From the NCBI GenBank assembly GCA_963696325.1, contig CAVOJV010000022.1:1-16807 (forward strand): a DNA stretch of 16,807 nucleotides. Direction: 5' to 3'. The notes under the pieces were generated by a model. It saw nothing but the letters and a program-made list of their open reading frames with translations, searched no databases and was not told the DNA's origin. Both the position numbers and the translations under genes were made by a program. Positions within the stretch are counted from its first letter, which is position 1, and each line of letters opens with the position of its first letter. Below, piece by piece: positions 1 through 8,609 of this stretch. Source of the DNA: CAVOJV01 sp963696325. GTDB lineage: Bacteria; Pseudomonadota; Gammaproteobacteria; Competibacterales; Competibacteraceae.

Positions 1-1
1 A

Positions 2-802
2 GGCGCCGGTCTGCTGTGCCTGGTGAGCCTGTCTGGTTGCGGGCTGTTGCCGGAAAAAATCGACGAAACCAAGAATTGGTCGGTCAATCAATTATATACA
101 AACGCCAAGGAAGCAAGCGATGCCGGCAACTACAAAATCGCCATCGGCTATTTCGAGAAGCTACAGGCCCGCTATCCCTTCGGCCGTTATGCTCAACAGG
201 CCCAGTTGGAATTGATCTACGCCAACTATAAGGACAACGAACCGGATTTAGCAATCGCCGCCGCCGACCGCTTCATCAAGAGTAACCCGCGCCATCCGTT
301 TGTGGACTACGCCTACTATATGAAGGGATTGGTGAACTTTACCCGTGGCAGCGGGACGTTGGATCGCTTTCTACCCGGCGATCCGACCCGGACCGATACC
401 GCCACCATCCGACAATCCTTCAACGATTTCAGCGAACTCGTGCAGAAATTTCCCAACAGCAAGTATGCCAACGATGCCCGGCAGCGCCTGGTGTTTCTGC
501 ATAATAATCTGGCCACTTACGAGGTTCATGTGGCGGAGTACTACTTGCAACGGGGCGCCTATGTGGCAGCCGTCAATCGCGCCAAGTACGTGCTGGAAAA
601 TTACAGCCGCACCCCGGCCGTGCCCGATGCGCTGGCGGTCATGGCCGAGGCATATATCAAGCTGGGCATGAACGATCTGGCCGCCGACACCACCCGCGTA
701 TTGAGGCTGAACTATCCGGATTCCCCCCATTTGCCACGGCTCACCGCCCTGCTGGAAGGCAAGGAAAAGAGTTCGTTTTCCATATTTGGCCTGAGCTCGT
801 AA
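2..802 (+). CDS. bamD: Outer membrane assembly lipoprotein BamD (5' end outside window)
   Basis: BamD is the essential TPR lipoprotein of the BAM complex, which folds beta-barrel proteins into the outer membrane from the periplasmic side. The reading frame is open from the first bases of the window. It encodes the end of a signal peptide and a lipobox L-S-G-C with the lipidated Cys codon at 38-40, so the true start lies a few codons upstream. The GTG at 23 is inside the signal peptide and is not the start. The mature part, about 254 residues, is close to the usual BamD length. It has helical TPR repeats typical of the family, such as the AGNYKIAIGYFEKLQARYPF stretch, and a later DARQRLVFLHNNLATYEVHVA-type region. 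It ends 31 bases from the convergent nadE stop. The identification is secure; only the start is missing. Confidence 0.95.
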   Translation, partial: GAGLLCLVSLSGCGLLPEKIDETKNWSVNQLYTNAKEASDAGNYKIAIGYFEKLQARYPFGRYAQQAQLELIYANYKDNEPDLAIAAADRFIKSNPRHPFVDYAYYMKGLVNFTRGSGTLDRFLPGDPTRTDTATIRQSFNDFSELVQKFPNSKYANDARQRLVFLHNNLATYEVHVAEYYLQRGAYVAAVNRAKYVLENYSRTPAVPDALAVMAEAYIKLGMNDLAADTTRVLRLNYPDSPHLPRLTALLEGKEKSSFSIFGLSS

Positions 803-833
803 ACCGGCGCGGCGCGGGCTTCGGCCATCTGGG

Positions 834-2462
834 CTAGCGCCTGAATCCCGAGGTTATCGGATAGCGCCGGTCCCGGCCAAAGGCCCGGGGGGTAATCCGC
901 ACCCCCGGCGCCGCCTGACGGCGCTTGTACTCATTCAGGATGACCAGCCGCGCCACCCGTTCCACCGTCTCCCGGTCATAACCTTCCGCGACGATCTCTT
1001 CCACGGAACGGTCCTGTTCCACATAGCGATATAAAACCGCATCCAGCACGTCGTAGGGGGGCAGACTGTCCTGATCTTTCTGATCCGGGCGCAGTTCCGC
1101 CGAGGGTGGCCGGTCGATCACCCGCCGCGGAATCACCATTGTCAGACTGTTGCGATAGGCCGCCAAGCGATAGACCAGGGTCTTGGCCACGTCCTTGATC
1201 GGCGCGAAACCGCCCGCCATGTCCCCGTACAGGGTGGAATAGCCCACCGCCGTCTCGCTCTTGTTGGCGGTAGTCAGTACCAGCTTGCCGGTCTTGTTGG
1301 AGATGGCCATGAGCAGGATACCGCGGCAGCGCGCCTGCATGTTCTCTTCGGTGGTATCGGGCGGCAGCCCCGCCAGGACCGGCTGCAGGGTATCGAGAAA
1401 GGCCTGAAAGGCCGGCTCGATGGGCAGGATCCGGTAGCGAACCCCCAGCTTCTCGGCCTGTTGCGCGGCATCGCTCACGCTGATATCGGCGGTATAGCGG
1501 GACGGCATGAGCACCGCCTCCACCTGCGCCGGCCCCAGGGCATCCACGGCAATCGCCAGGGTCAAGGCGGAATCGATGCCACCCGACAGACCTAGCACCG
1601 CGCCTTTGAAACCGTTCTTGCGGGTATAGTCCCGGACCCCCAGCACCAGTGCGCCATAGACGCTTTCCTCCAGGGTCAACAGCGGGCTGAGGTCTCCCGC
1701 CACCGGGGTTACCTGCCCGTCCACGATTCGCAAGTCCACGGGAATCAGCGCCTCGGCAAAAAACGGACCGCGCTGGGTGACCGCGCCACCGGCGTCCATG
1801 ACCATGGAACCACCGTCGAAAACCAGTTCATCCTGCCCACCAACCTGATTGACATAGAGCACGGGGATAGCGTCCTCGGTCACCCGCTGCCGCAAGACCT
1901 CCTCACGCTCCTGCTCCTTGCGGGTGTTATACGGCGAAGCATTCAGATTGCAAAGCACCTGCGCGCCCGCCATGACCGCCTGGTGGACCGGACCCGATTG
2001 CCAGACATCCTCGCAGATCGTTACCCCCACCCGCACGCCCAGAAGATTCACCACGCAGGGCTCCTGGCCCGGCGTGAAATAGCGTTTTTCGTCGAAGACG
2101 CTGTAATTGGGCAGCAGTTGCTTGAAATAGGTGGCGACCACCGCCCCGTCCACAAGCACGGCGGCGGCATTGCGCAATCCTTCGGGGGTGGCCGCCGGAT
2201 AGCCGACGATGACGATGATGCCAGCGCTCGCTTCGCAGAGACTTTGCCGCGCGGCTGCCGCGGCGCTTATGAACGTCGGGCGCAACAGCAGATCCTCGGG
2301 AGGATAGCCGGTGATGGCCAACTCGGGAAACACCACCATGTCAGCCTTGAGCCGGTCCCGCGCCTCCCGCGCGGCAGCAAGAATGCGCCGGGTATTGCCG
2401 GGCACATCGCCGACCAGGGGATCGAGTTGGGCCATGGCGACCCGCAGAGAGGATGTGGGCAT
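834..2462 (-). CDS. nadE: Glutamine-dependent NAD+ synthetase
   Basis: This cytoplasmic enzyme makes the last step of NAD biosynthesis, amidating nicotinic acid adenine dinucleotide with ATP and ammonia taken from glutamine. The 542-residue protein has the two-domain form. The N-terminal nitrilase-like amidohydrolase has the Glu-Lys-Cys triad visible as E47 (FPELAITGY), K114 (FKQLLPNY) and C150 (VTICEDVW). The C-terminal synthetase has the ATP pyrophosphatase loop SGGIDS at 293-298, followed by TTANKSE and the YGDMAGGFAPIKDV stretch. The ATG at 2460-2462 is preceded by an AGAGGA ribosome binding site at about 2466-2474. It lies 158 bases downstream of sucD on the same strand, so it may be partly co-transcribed with sucCD, although a palindromic repeat lies in the gap. 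All catalytic motifs are intact. Confidence 0.97.
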   Translation of the reverse strand: MPTSSLRVAMAQLDPLVGDVPGNTRRILAAAREARDRLKADMVVFPELAITGYPPEDLLLRPTFISAAAAARQSLCEASAGIIVIVGYPAATPEGLRNAAAVLVDGAVVATYFKQLLPNYSVFDEKRYFTPGQEPCVVNLLGVRVGVTICEDVWQSGPVHQAVMAGAQVLCNLNASPYNTRKEQEREEVLRQRVTEDAIPVLYVNQVGGQDELVFDGGSMVMDAGGAVTQRGPFFAEALIPVDLRIVDGQVTPVAGDLSPLLTLEESVYGALVLGVRDYTRKNGFKGAVLGLSGGIDSALTLAIAVDALGPAQVEAVLMPSRYTADISVSDAAQQAEKLGVRYRILPIEPAFQAFLDTLQPVLAGLPPDTTEENMQARCRGILLMAISNKTGKLVLTTANKSETAVGYSTLYGDMAGGFAPIKDVAKTLVYRLAAYRNSLTMVIPRRVIDRPPSAELRPDQKDQDSLPPYDVLDAVLYRYVEQDRSVEEIVAEGYDRETVERVARLVILNEYKRRQAAPGVRITPRAFGRDRRYPITSGFRR

Positions 2463-2510
2463 ATTTTCCTCTAGGGTTTGCCCTTGCGGCTTGAGCGCTA
2501 AGCTTCCCTA

Positions 2511-2592
2511 AGTCCCCCCCTTGGCTCAAGGAGAGGACTTACATACATCCCGCCCACGCCGCCTTAATTAAGAAAAGATTGGGGGGGGATGT
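2511..2592. repeat. Degenerate palindromic repeat between sucD and nadE
   Basis: Two nested inverted repeats lie in the sucD-nadE gap. The outer one pairs 2511-2523 with 2526-2538: AGTCCCCCCCTTG against CAAGGAGAGGACT, 11 of 13 matching around a GCT loop region. The second pairs ACATCCCGCCC near 2544 with GGGGGGGGATGT at 2581-2592. The C-run/G-run hairpin style resembles the better preserved element at 8401-8499. There is no U-tract, so it is not a classical terminator, though a transcript across it would fold. I read it as a decayed mobile intergenic palindrome. Confidence 0.5.
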
Positions 2593-2620
2593 AACAAGGG
2601 CGAGACTGAGGGGTATTTAA

Positions 2621-3493
2621 CTAGCCGCTGAAAAACGTCTGCATGCGGCTGCCGATCTCGGCCGGGGAGCGCACGATGGCCACGCCCGCGGCTTCCAGGG
2701 CCGCGAATTTTTCCTTGGCGGTGCCCTTGCCGCCCATGATGATGGCGCCGGCATGGCCCATGCGCTTGCCGGGGGGAGCGGTGACGCCGGCGATGTAGGC
2801 CACCACCGGCTTGCGAACGTGAGCCTTGATGAACTCCGCCGCTTCCTCCTCGGCGGTGCCGCCGATCTCACCCACCATGACGATGCCCTTGGTCTGGCGG
2901 TCCGCCTGGAACATTTCCAGGCAGTCGATAAAGCTCAAGCCGTGAATGGGATCGCCGCCGATACCGACGCAGGTGCTCTGGCCAAGGCCGATCAAAGTGG
3001 TTTGGTGAACGGCCTCATAGGTCAGCGTGCCGGAGCGCGAGACGATGCCGATGGAGCCGGCCTTGTGGATATGGCCGGGCATGATGCCGATCTTGCATTC
3101 ATCGGGGGTGATCACGCCCGGGCAGTTGGGGCCGATGAGCTTGATGTCGGTGCCCTTGAGGGCTGCCTTCACCTTGAGCATGTCCAGCACCGGGATACCC
3201 TCGGTGATGCAGGCGATGACCTTAAGGCCAGCGTCGGCGGCCTCCAGAATGGCATCCGCCGCGAAGGGCGCGGGGACGTAGATCATGGTGGCGGTGGCGC
3301 CGGTCGTCTTCACCGCCTCGTGGCAGGTATTGAAGATGGGCTTGTTCAGATGGGTATCGCCGCCGCGCCCCGGGGTCACGCCCCCGACCAGTTGGGTGCC
3401 GTAGGCGATGGCCTGTTCGGAGTGGAAGGTACCCTGTTGGCCAGTGAAGCCCTGACAGATAACTTTCGTGTTCTTGTCAATCAGAATGCTCAT
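2621..3493 (-). CDS. sucD: Succinate-CoA ligase, alpha subunit
   Basis: This is the alpha subunit of succinyl-CoA synthetase in the TCA cycle. It binds CoA and carries the phosphohistidine intermediate between succinyl-CoA and the nucleotide. The protein has 290 residues, the usual length. It shows the N-terminal CoA-binding Rossmann fold (ICQGFTGQQGTFHSEQA), GPNCPGVITP near 121-130, and the phosphorylated His at 247 in GKRMGHAGAIIMGGKG. The ATG at 3491-3493 matches the conserved start MSILIDKNTK. The open frame continues upstream to 3562, but that extension overlaps sucC and is not family-like. The gene starts 34 bases after the sucC stop, so the two subunits form one operon. The ribosome binding site is weak. 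Confidence 0.97.
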   Translation of the reverse strand: MSILIDKNTKVICQGFTGQQGTFHSEQAIAYGTQLVGGVTPGRGGDTHLNKPIFNTCHEAVKTTGATATMIYVPAPFAADAILEAADAGLKVIACITEGIPVLDMLKVKAALKGTDIKLIGPNCPGVITPDECKIGIMPGHIHKAGSIGIVSRSGTLTYEAVHQTTLIGLGQSTCVGIGGDPIHGLSFIDCLEMFQADRQTKGIVMVGEIGGTAEEEAAEFIKAHVRKPVVAYIAGVTAPPGKRMGHAGAIIMGGKGTAKEKFAALEAAGVAIVRSPAEIGSRMQTFFSG

Positions 3494-3527
3494 AATCGTT
3501 GTGTCCAGTTCGAGGAAGGTCGAGGGC

Positions 3528-4688
3528 TTACTTGGCGGCCGCCACCGCCTGCTGGGCGGCAATGGTGAGATCGTCGGCGGCGATGATGTTCATGCCCGAC
3601 TCGGAAAGCATCTCGCGCCCCGCCTCCACATTGGTGCCCTGCAGGCGCACGATTAGGGGGATGGACAGATGCACTTCCTTGACCGCCTGGATGATGCCCT
3701 CGGCGATCAGGTCGCAGCGGACGATGCCGCCGAAGATGTTGACCAGGATGGCCTTGACCTTGTAGCTGGAGAGAATCAGTTTGAAGGCCTTGGCGACCCG
3801 CTCGGCGGTGGCACCGCCGCCCACGTCCAGGAAGTTGGCGGGCTCGCCGCCGTGCAGCTTCACCATGTCCATGGTGGCCATGGCCAGCCCCGCGCCATTC
3901 ACCATGCAGCCGATGTTACCATCCAGGGCCACGTAATTGAGGCCGATCTCGTGGGCAGTATGCTCGCGCTCGTCGCTCTGGCTGGGATCGCGCATCTCGG
4001 CCAGCGCCTTGTGGCGGTAGAGGGCGTTATCGTCCAGGTTCAACTTACCGTCCAGCGCCAGCAGTTGGCCCGAACCGGTGACGATCAGCGGATTGATCTC
4101 TACCAGGCTGGCGTCATTAGCGACGAACAGGTTGTACAGGCCGGTCATGACCTTGACCAGGTGATTGACCTGATCCTTGCCCAGGCCCATGCCAAAACCG
4201 AGCTGCCGGCACTGAAAGGGCTGCAGGCCGGTGACCGGATTGACGGTCACGGTGAGGATCTTGTCCGGCGTCTTGGCCGCGACTTCCTCGATATCCATGC
4301 CGCCTTCGGATGAACCGATAAACACGATGCGCTTGGCACTGCGGTCCACCAGGACGCTCAGGTACAGTTCGTTGGCGATATCCAGGCCCTCTTCGACCAG
4401 CAACGCATGGATCGGCAGGCCCTGGGGACCGGTCTGGATGGTCTTCAGCGTGGAACCCAGCAGTTGGCCGGCGATATCTTCCACTTCCGCCAGGCTGCGC
4501 GCCAGTTTGACGCCACCCGCCTTGCCGCGACCACCGGCATGGACCTGGGCCTTCACCACCCAGACCGAACCGCCCAGTTCCTTGGCGGCAGCGACGGCTT
4601 CCTTCGGGGAAGTAGCCTTGATGCCGCGCGGCACCGCCACTCCGAATTCCTTGAATAGTTGTTTTGCTTGATATTCGTGCAGGTTCAT
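3528..4688 (-). CDS. sucC: Succinate-CoA ligase, beta subunit
   Basis: This is the beta subunit of succinyl-CoA synthetase. It provides the ATP-grasp nucleotide site and the succinate site. At 386 residues it is nearly the same length as the E. coli protein. It begins with MNLHEYQAKQLF. The nucleotide-binding K46 in VVKAQVHAGGRGKAGG, the metal-binding NPLIVT segment and the subunit-contact VNIFGGIVRCDLIA segment are all present. The start at 4688 follows a purine-rich AAAGGGGAT stretch. A TAGAAT hexamer at 4722-4727 (read on the minus strand) could be a -10 box, but I see no matching -35. The pair is not attached to sucAB here. The gene diverges from the PP0621-pilS-pilR operon. Confidence 0.97.
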   Translation of the reverse strand: MNLHEYQAKQLFKEFGVAVPRGIKATSPKEAVAAAKELGGSVWVVKAQVHAGGRGKAGGVKLARSLAEVEDIAGQLLGSTLKTIQTGPQGLPIHALLVEEGLDIANELYLSVLVDRSAKRIVFIGSSEGGMDIEEVAAKTPDKILTVTVNPVTGLQPFQCRQLGFGMGLGKDQVNHLVKVMTGLYNLFVANDASLVEINPLIVTGSGQLLALDGKLNLDDNALYRHKALAEMRDPSQSDEREHTAHEIGLNYVALDGNIGCMVNGAGLAMATMDMVKLHGGEPANFLDVGGGATAERVAKAFKLILSSYKVKAILVNIFGGIVRCDLIAEGIIQAVKEVHLSIPLIVRLQGTNVEAGREMLSESGMNIIAADDLTIAAQQAVAAAK

Positions 4689-4810
4689 GCGCTTTCCATC
4701 CCCTTTCTGTCAGAAACCGTTATTCTAACAAATAGTGTGGGGAAAAACCCCAACCTTTGTTGCACTGCGCCAACCCTTGCAAGTCGCGAGCAGCCTGAGA
4801 TACTTTAGCC

Positions 4811-5059
4811 ATGATCAGCAGCCGGGGAATTTTCATCATCGCGGTAGTGGCAGCCGGCCTCTGGCTGTTGCGCCGCTGGCAGCACCGGCTGGCAGCGCGC
4901 CGGTCGCCGCCCCGCCCCGAACCGCCCTATCAGGCGATGGTGCGCTGCGCCCACTGCGGGGTGCACCTGCCCCTCGGCAAGGCCATTGGCGATGCCCATG
5001 CAGGCTACTTTTGCAACGAAACGCATCGCCGCGCCCAGGGCACCGCCCAGGACCGTTAA
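4811..5059 (+). CDS. PP0621-family small membrane protein
   Basis: This 82-residue protein has one N-terminal membrane segment (about residues 7-20, IFIIAVVAAGLWLL) followed by an Arg-rich, Pro-rich cytoplasmic linker. A small putative zinc site follows: MVRCAHCGVHLP and, after about 20 residues, GYFCNETH. These features match the PP0621 family, a conserved gene of unknown function that sits just upstream of pilS in Pseudomonas and relatives. The position here is the same, so it is probably co-transcribed with pilS and pilR. The cysteines and His/Cys spacing suggest metal binding. No biochemical role is known to me. The ATG is the first in frame; the ribosome binding site is not strong. Confidence 0.85.
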   Translation: MISSRGIFIIAVVAAGLWLLRRWQHRLAARRSPPRPEPPYQAMVRCAHCGVHLPLGKAIGDAHAGYFCNETHRRAQGTAQDR

Positions 5060-5129
5060 ACCATATCGCTCAAGGACCGCCGCCATTGCCACTCCCGCCG
5101 ACAACGCCCACTCCCTGTTCATCAACATC

Positions 5130-6779
5130 GTGCCGGGCAGTGTCATCGACCGGCGCCGCGTCTGGTATGTGTTCCGCGCCTTTAATCTTTACCGCCTGAT
5201 CCTGGCGGTACTGCTGCTGGCGCTGTTTTATGTGGAACCGCAGAATCGCCTGCTGGGCAAGACCAATCCCCCGCTGTTTCTGGGCACGACGCTGACTTAC
5301 ATGGCGCTGGTGATACTGTCCATCGTGGGCAGCTACCAGCGCCGGCCCTCCCTGAACGTGCAGGCCCATGTCCAAACCTTCATCGACCTGATCGGCCTGA
5401 GCCTGCTCATTCATGTCTCCGGGGGCATCACCAGCAATCTCAGCATACTGCTGGTGATGGCCGTCGCCGCCAGCGGGATCCTGCTACCACTGCCGTCGGC
5501 CCTGCTGGCCGCCGCCCTGGCCTTCTTTCTGCAAACGGCCTCCTGGCTCTACACGCTCTGGAAACCCTTGCTCCATCAATCCGGCGCCACGGAGTTGGGT
5601 CAACTGCTCGACCAGACCCCGGTCCCCACCGAGGAATTGGGGCGACTGGGTTTCCTGGGCGCGTCTTGTTTTCTCGCCACCCTGCTGACCTACACGTTGG
5701 CGGAACGCACCCGCCGCAGCGAGGAGCTGTCTCGCCAGCGCTCCCAGGAACTTCTGGCGATGGCGGGGCTTAACCAGGCCATTGTCCAGCACTTGCAATC
5801 GGGTGTCATCGTCGTGGACTGCCACGCTCGCATACGGCTCATCAACGATATGGCGCGCGACCTGCTCGATCACCGCGACGACACCCCGGTGGTGGAGCTG
5901 CGGGAGGTTTCGCCGGCGCTCAATCAGCGCCTGGAATCCTGGCTCCAGCGCGCGCAGAGCGATCCCGGACCCTTCCGCCAGGCCGAGCATCTGCCGGACC
6001 TCATCCCCCAGTTCAAGTCCTTAGACAACCGCCAGGTCAGCGACACGCTGATCTTTCTGGAAGATTCCACCCAGGTTGCCCAACGCCTCCAGCAGATCAA
6101 GCTGGCCGCCCTGGGTCGACTGACCGCCAGCATCGCTCATGAGATCCGCAATCCCCTGGCCGCCATCAGCCACGCCGCCCAACTGCTGGCGGAATCTCCC
6201 GGCAATCCCCTGCAACAGCGGCTGGCGCAGATCATCCATAACCATACCAAGCGCGCCAATGAGATCATCGCCAATGTGCAGAGCCTGTCCCGGCGCGACC
6301 AGCTCAAGCTGGAGGATTTTCGCCTGCAACCCTGGCTGGAAGAATTTCGCCAGGAGTTTCTGCGCAGTCAGTGGGAAAACCAGCCGGTGGTGGACATCCG
6401 CATGGAGTCCGCGGACCTCGAGATCCGCTTCGATGTGAGCCAGCTCTGGCAGATCCTGTGGAATCTGTGCACCAACGCCTGCCTGCACGGCGCACTGCCG
6501 GGACAGCCAGCGCACCTCCGCCTGGTCGCCGGACGGACCCTGGTTACCTTTTTCCGACCCAGAGCCTTTCTCGAGGTGATGGATAGCGGACCCGGCATCG
6601 CCGAAGCGGATCTCGAGAAAATCTTCGAGCCCTTCTTCACCACCAAGCGCCAGGGCACCGGCCTGGGGCTCTACATCGCCCGCGAGATGTGCGAGGCCAA
6701 TGGCGCTCAACTTCAGTATCTGCGGCCTCCCGAAGGCGGCAGTTGCTTCCGCCTTACCTTCAATAATGCCAGCCAATAG
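5130..6779 (+). CDS. pilS: Type IV pilus two-component sensor histidine kinase PilS
   Basis: PilS is an inner membrane kinase that phosphorylates PilR and thereby sets pilin transcription. In Pseudomonas it also senses PilA in the membrane. The N-terminal third has about six hydrophobic helices starting at RLILAVLLLALFYV. A PAS-like linker follows (SGVIVVDCHARIRLIND), then the dimerisation/phosphoacceptor box ASIAHEIRNPL with H337, the N box (LWNLCTNACLHG), and G boxes DSGPGIAEADL and GTGLGLYIAREM. The start is uncertain. The frame is open back to a TTG at 4986 and ATGs at 4992 and 4998 that overlap the previous gene. I chose GTG 5130 because it gives 549 residues, close to the family length; ATT 5085 is a further option. 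It stops 16 bases before pilR. Confidence 0.9.
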   Translation: MPGSVIDRRRVWYVFRAFNLYRLILAVLLLALFYVEPQNRLLGKTNPPLFLGTTLTYMALVILSIVGSYQRRPSLNVQAHVQTFIDLIGLSLLIHVSGGITSNLSILLVMAVAASGILLPLPSALLAAALAFFLQTASWLYTLWKPLLHQSGATELGQLLDQTPVPTEELGRLGFLGASCFLATLLTYTLAERTRRSEELSRQRSQELLAMAGLNQAIVQHLQSGVIVVDCHARIRLINDMARDLLDHRDDTPVVELREVSPALNQRLESWLQRAQSDPGPFRQAEHLPDLIPQFKSLDNRQVSDTLIFLEDSTQVAQRLQQIKLAALGRLTASIAHEIRNPLAAISHAAQLLAESPGNPLQQRLAQIIHNHTKRANEIIANVQSLSRRDQLKLEDFRLQPWLEEFRQEFLRSQWENQPVVDIRMESADLEIRFDVSQLWQILWNLCTNACLHGALPGQPAHLRLVAGRTLVTFFRPRAFLEVMDSGPGIAEADLEKIFEPFFTTKRQGTGLGLYIAREMCEANGAQLQYLRPPEGGSCFRLTFNNASQ

Positions 6780-6795
6780 GAACAGGAATCCCTCA

Positions 6796-8181
6796 ATGGA
6801 CGCTTGCAACGCACTGATTGTCGATGACGAGGCGGACATCCGCGAACTCATCGAAATGACGCTTCTGCCCCTGGGCATCAACTGCCATCTGGCGGAGAAT
6901 CTTGGCGAGGCGCGCGCGCTGCTGAGACGGCACCCGTTCGCCTTTTGCATCACCGACATGCGCCTGCCGGACGGCAACGGCCTGGAACTGGTCGCCCATA
7001 TTCAAAAGCGCTATCCCAACCTGCCGGTAGCCGTCATCACCGCCTACGGCAACGTGGAAAGCGCCGTGGAGTCGCTCAAGCTGGGGGCCTTCGACTTCGT
7101 GACCAAACCTTTTGAGCTGCCGGTGCTGCGCGACCTGGTCACCACCGCCCTGAAGCTGTCCGGCGGCGGCGAGCCTCGGGATACCGGGGCGCACCCCACC
7201 TTGCTGGGCGGTTCCACCGCCATGCAGGGCGTCAAGGTCATGATCCGGAAACTGGCTCGCAGCCAGGCGCCGATCCTCATCAGCGGCGAATCCGGCACCG
7301 GCAAGGAACTGGCCGCCCGTCTGATCCATTCCTCGGGGCCGCGGAGCGATAAGCCCTTCGTGCCGGTCAATTGCGGCGCCATCCCCACGGAACTCATGGA
7401 GAGCGAGTTCTTCGGCCATAAGAAAGGCAGTTTCACCGGCGCCATTCAGGACAAGATCGGGCTGTTCCAGGCGGCCCAGGGCGGCACGCTGTTTCTGGAC
7501 GAGGTGGCGGAACTGCCGCAGCACATGCAGGTCAAGCTGCTGCGCGTCATTCAGGAGCGGGCGGTGCGCCCCATCGGTTATCAGGCGGAAATACCAACGG
7601 ACGTGCGCATCCTCAGCGCCACTCACAAGGATTTGCCCCAACTCGCGGAAACGGGCAGCTTCCGCCAGGATCTTTTTTACCGGCTCAACGTCATCGAATT
7701 GCGCATGCCCAGCCTGCGCGAGCGTCCCGGGGACATCGCGGAACTGGCCGATCATATTCTGGCCCGACTCTGCCGGGACCTGGACCTGCCGCCGCCGCGG
7801 TTGACACCGGAGGCGATGGCAGTCCTGCAAGGCTATGCGTTTCCGGGCAATATCCGGGAGCTGGAAAATATCCTGGAGCGGGCCTTCACCCTCTGCGACG
7901 ACGATGCCATCGGCCCCGAGGATCTGCGCCTGCCGGAACCCGCGCTACCGCTGTCCCGGCAGGCGTCCGCCGTCCCCACCGACGCCACCCCGGCGCCCAA
8001 GCCGGGAGTTCCGGTTACCACCATCCCGGCGGATCTGGAAGGCTTTCTGGAAGGCATAGAGAAGGAGGCGATCATGAAAGCCCTGGAGGCCACCCGTTTC
8101 AACAAGACCGCCGCCGCCGAGAAACTGGGTATCAGCTTCCGCGCCCTGCGCTACCGGCTGAAGAAGCTGGGGCTGGAGTGA
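6796..8181 (+). CDS. pilR: Sigma-54-dependent response regulator PilR
   Basis: PilR is an NtrC-type activator that drives pilA transcription from a sigma-54 promoter after phosphorylation by PilS. The 461 residues contain a receiver domain with acidic pocket D10/D11, phosphoacceptor D54 (ITDMRLPDG) and K104. The AAA+ domain follows with Walker A GESGTGK at 164-170, the sigma-54 contact loop GSFTGA at 211-216 (the A-to-S variant is common in this family) and Walker B GGTLFLDEV at 229-237. A Fis-type helix-turn-helix lies at about 437-456 (TAAAEKLGISFRALRYRLKK). ATG 6796 follows AGGAA at 6784-6788; an open extension upstream overlaps pilS. A target promoter is visible at 9115-9130. Its stop overlaps the ATG of the antitoxin remnant (TGATG). 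Confidence 0.96.
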   Translation: MDACNALIVDDEADIRELIEMTLLPLGINCHLAENLGEARALLRRHPFAFCITDMRLPDGNGLELVAHIQKRYPNLPVAVITAYGNVESAVESLKLGAFDFVTKPFELPVLRDLVTTALKLSGGGEPRDTGAHPTLLGGSTAMQGVKVMIRKLARSQAPILISGESGTGKELAARLIHSSGPRSDKPFVPVNCGAIPTELMESEFFGHKKGSFTGAIQDKIGLFQAAQGGTLFLDEVAELPQHMQVKLLRVIQERAVRPIGYQAEIPTDVRILSATHKDLPQLAETGSFRQDLFYRLNVIELRMPSLRERPGDIAELADHILARLCRDLDLPPPRLTPEAMAVLQGYAFPGNIRELENILERAFTLCDDDAIGPEDLRLPEPALPLSRQASAVPTDATPAPKPGVPVTTIPADLEGFLEGIEKEAIMKALEATRFNKTAAAEKLGISFRALRYRLKKLGLE

Positions 8182-8609
8182 TGGCCACTGGTATCTATAA
8201 GGCAAAGCTGAGCGGTTATCTTGACAAAGCATCCCAAGGCGAAGAGCTTGTGATTACTGATCACGGTAGCGAAGTAGCGCTGCTCTGCCCTCTCTTGCCG
8301 GAACGTCGTGCCGTGAAGATGCTCCTTGACAAGGGCAAGGCGCAGTGGTCGGGGGGCAAACCGATGCGAACGCTCTCATTCGCCAGCCGCCGTGCATTCC
8401 CTCCCCCTTACGAAGGGGGAGGCCAGGAGGGGGTTAAAAAAAGGGCCACTGCAGCGGTTTATTGGCAGACCCCCTCTAAACCCCCTTACGAAGGGGGAGA
8501 CTTGAAGATCTCCGAAACCATTGAACGATCTCGCCTGGTGAATAATCTTTCACAGAAATCGACTAACGTCATTTCTCACGATCCCGGCGATCGCGAATAT
8601 TTTCGGTAA
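8181..8609 (+). pseudogene. Truncated Phd/YefM-type antitoxin remnant running into a repeat
   Basis: The first 60 or so codons look like a Phd-type antitoxin: GIYKAKLSGYLDKASQGEEL, then VITDHGSEVALLCPL, then AVKMLLDKGKAQWSGGKP. The usual Phd opening is shortened by a couple of residues between AK and LS. After SGGKP the family's C-terminal tail is missing. The frame instead reads through the palindromic repeat at 8401-8499, giving PPPYEGGGQEG and KPPYEGGD, then unrelated sequence to a stop at 8609. No toxin gene follows. The ATG overlaps the pilR stop as TGATG, so the peptide might still be translated by coupling. The C-terminal toxin-neutralising part is absent, so I call it a broken antitoxin. 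GTG 8178 is an alternative start. Confidence 0.7.
8401..8499. repeat. MITE-like inverted-repeat element
   Basis: Two copies of a C-run/G-run palindrome face each other. Copy one (8401-8435) starts CTCCCCCTTACGAAGGGGGA and ends GGAGGGGGTT. Copy two (8469-8499) is ACCCCCTCTAAACCCCCTT followed by ACGAAGGGGGAG, nearly the reverse complement of copy one. The ends are CTCCCCCTT and AAGGGGGAG. About 33 bases with no coding potential separate them. The structure is typical of short non-autonomous intergenic elements scattered in many proteobacterial and cyanobacterial genomes. It sits exactly where the antitoxin similarity stops. Its two halves each form their own hairpin as well. Confidence 0.75.

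Noticed and set aside
2753..3568. Long plus-strand frame opposite sucD
   Set aside because: It is the antisense shadow of a clearly real gene with intact catalytic motifs; GC-rich genes often give such frames.
4739..4751. GGGGAAAAACCCC hairpin upstream of sucC
   Set aside because: A four-base stem alone is too weak for a terminator or operator, and no further structure supports it.
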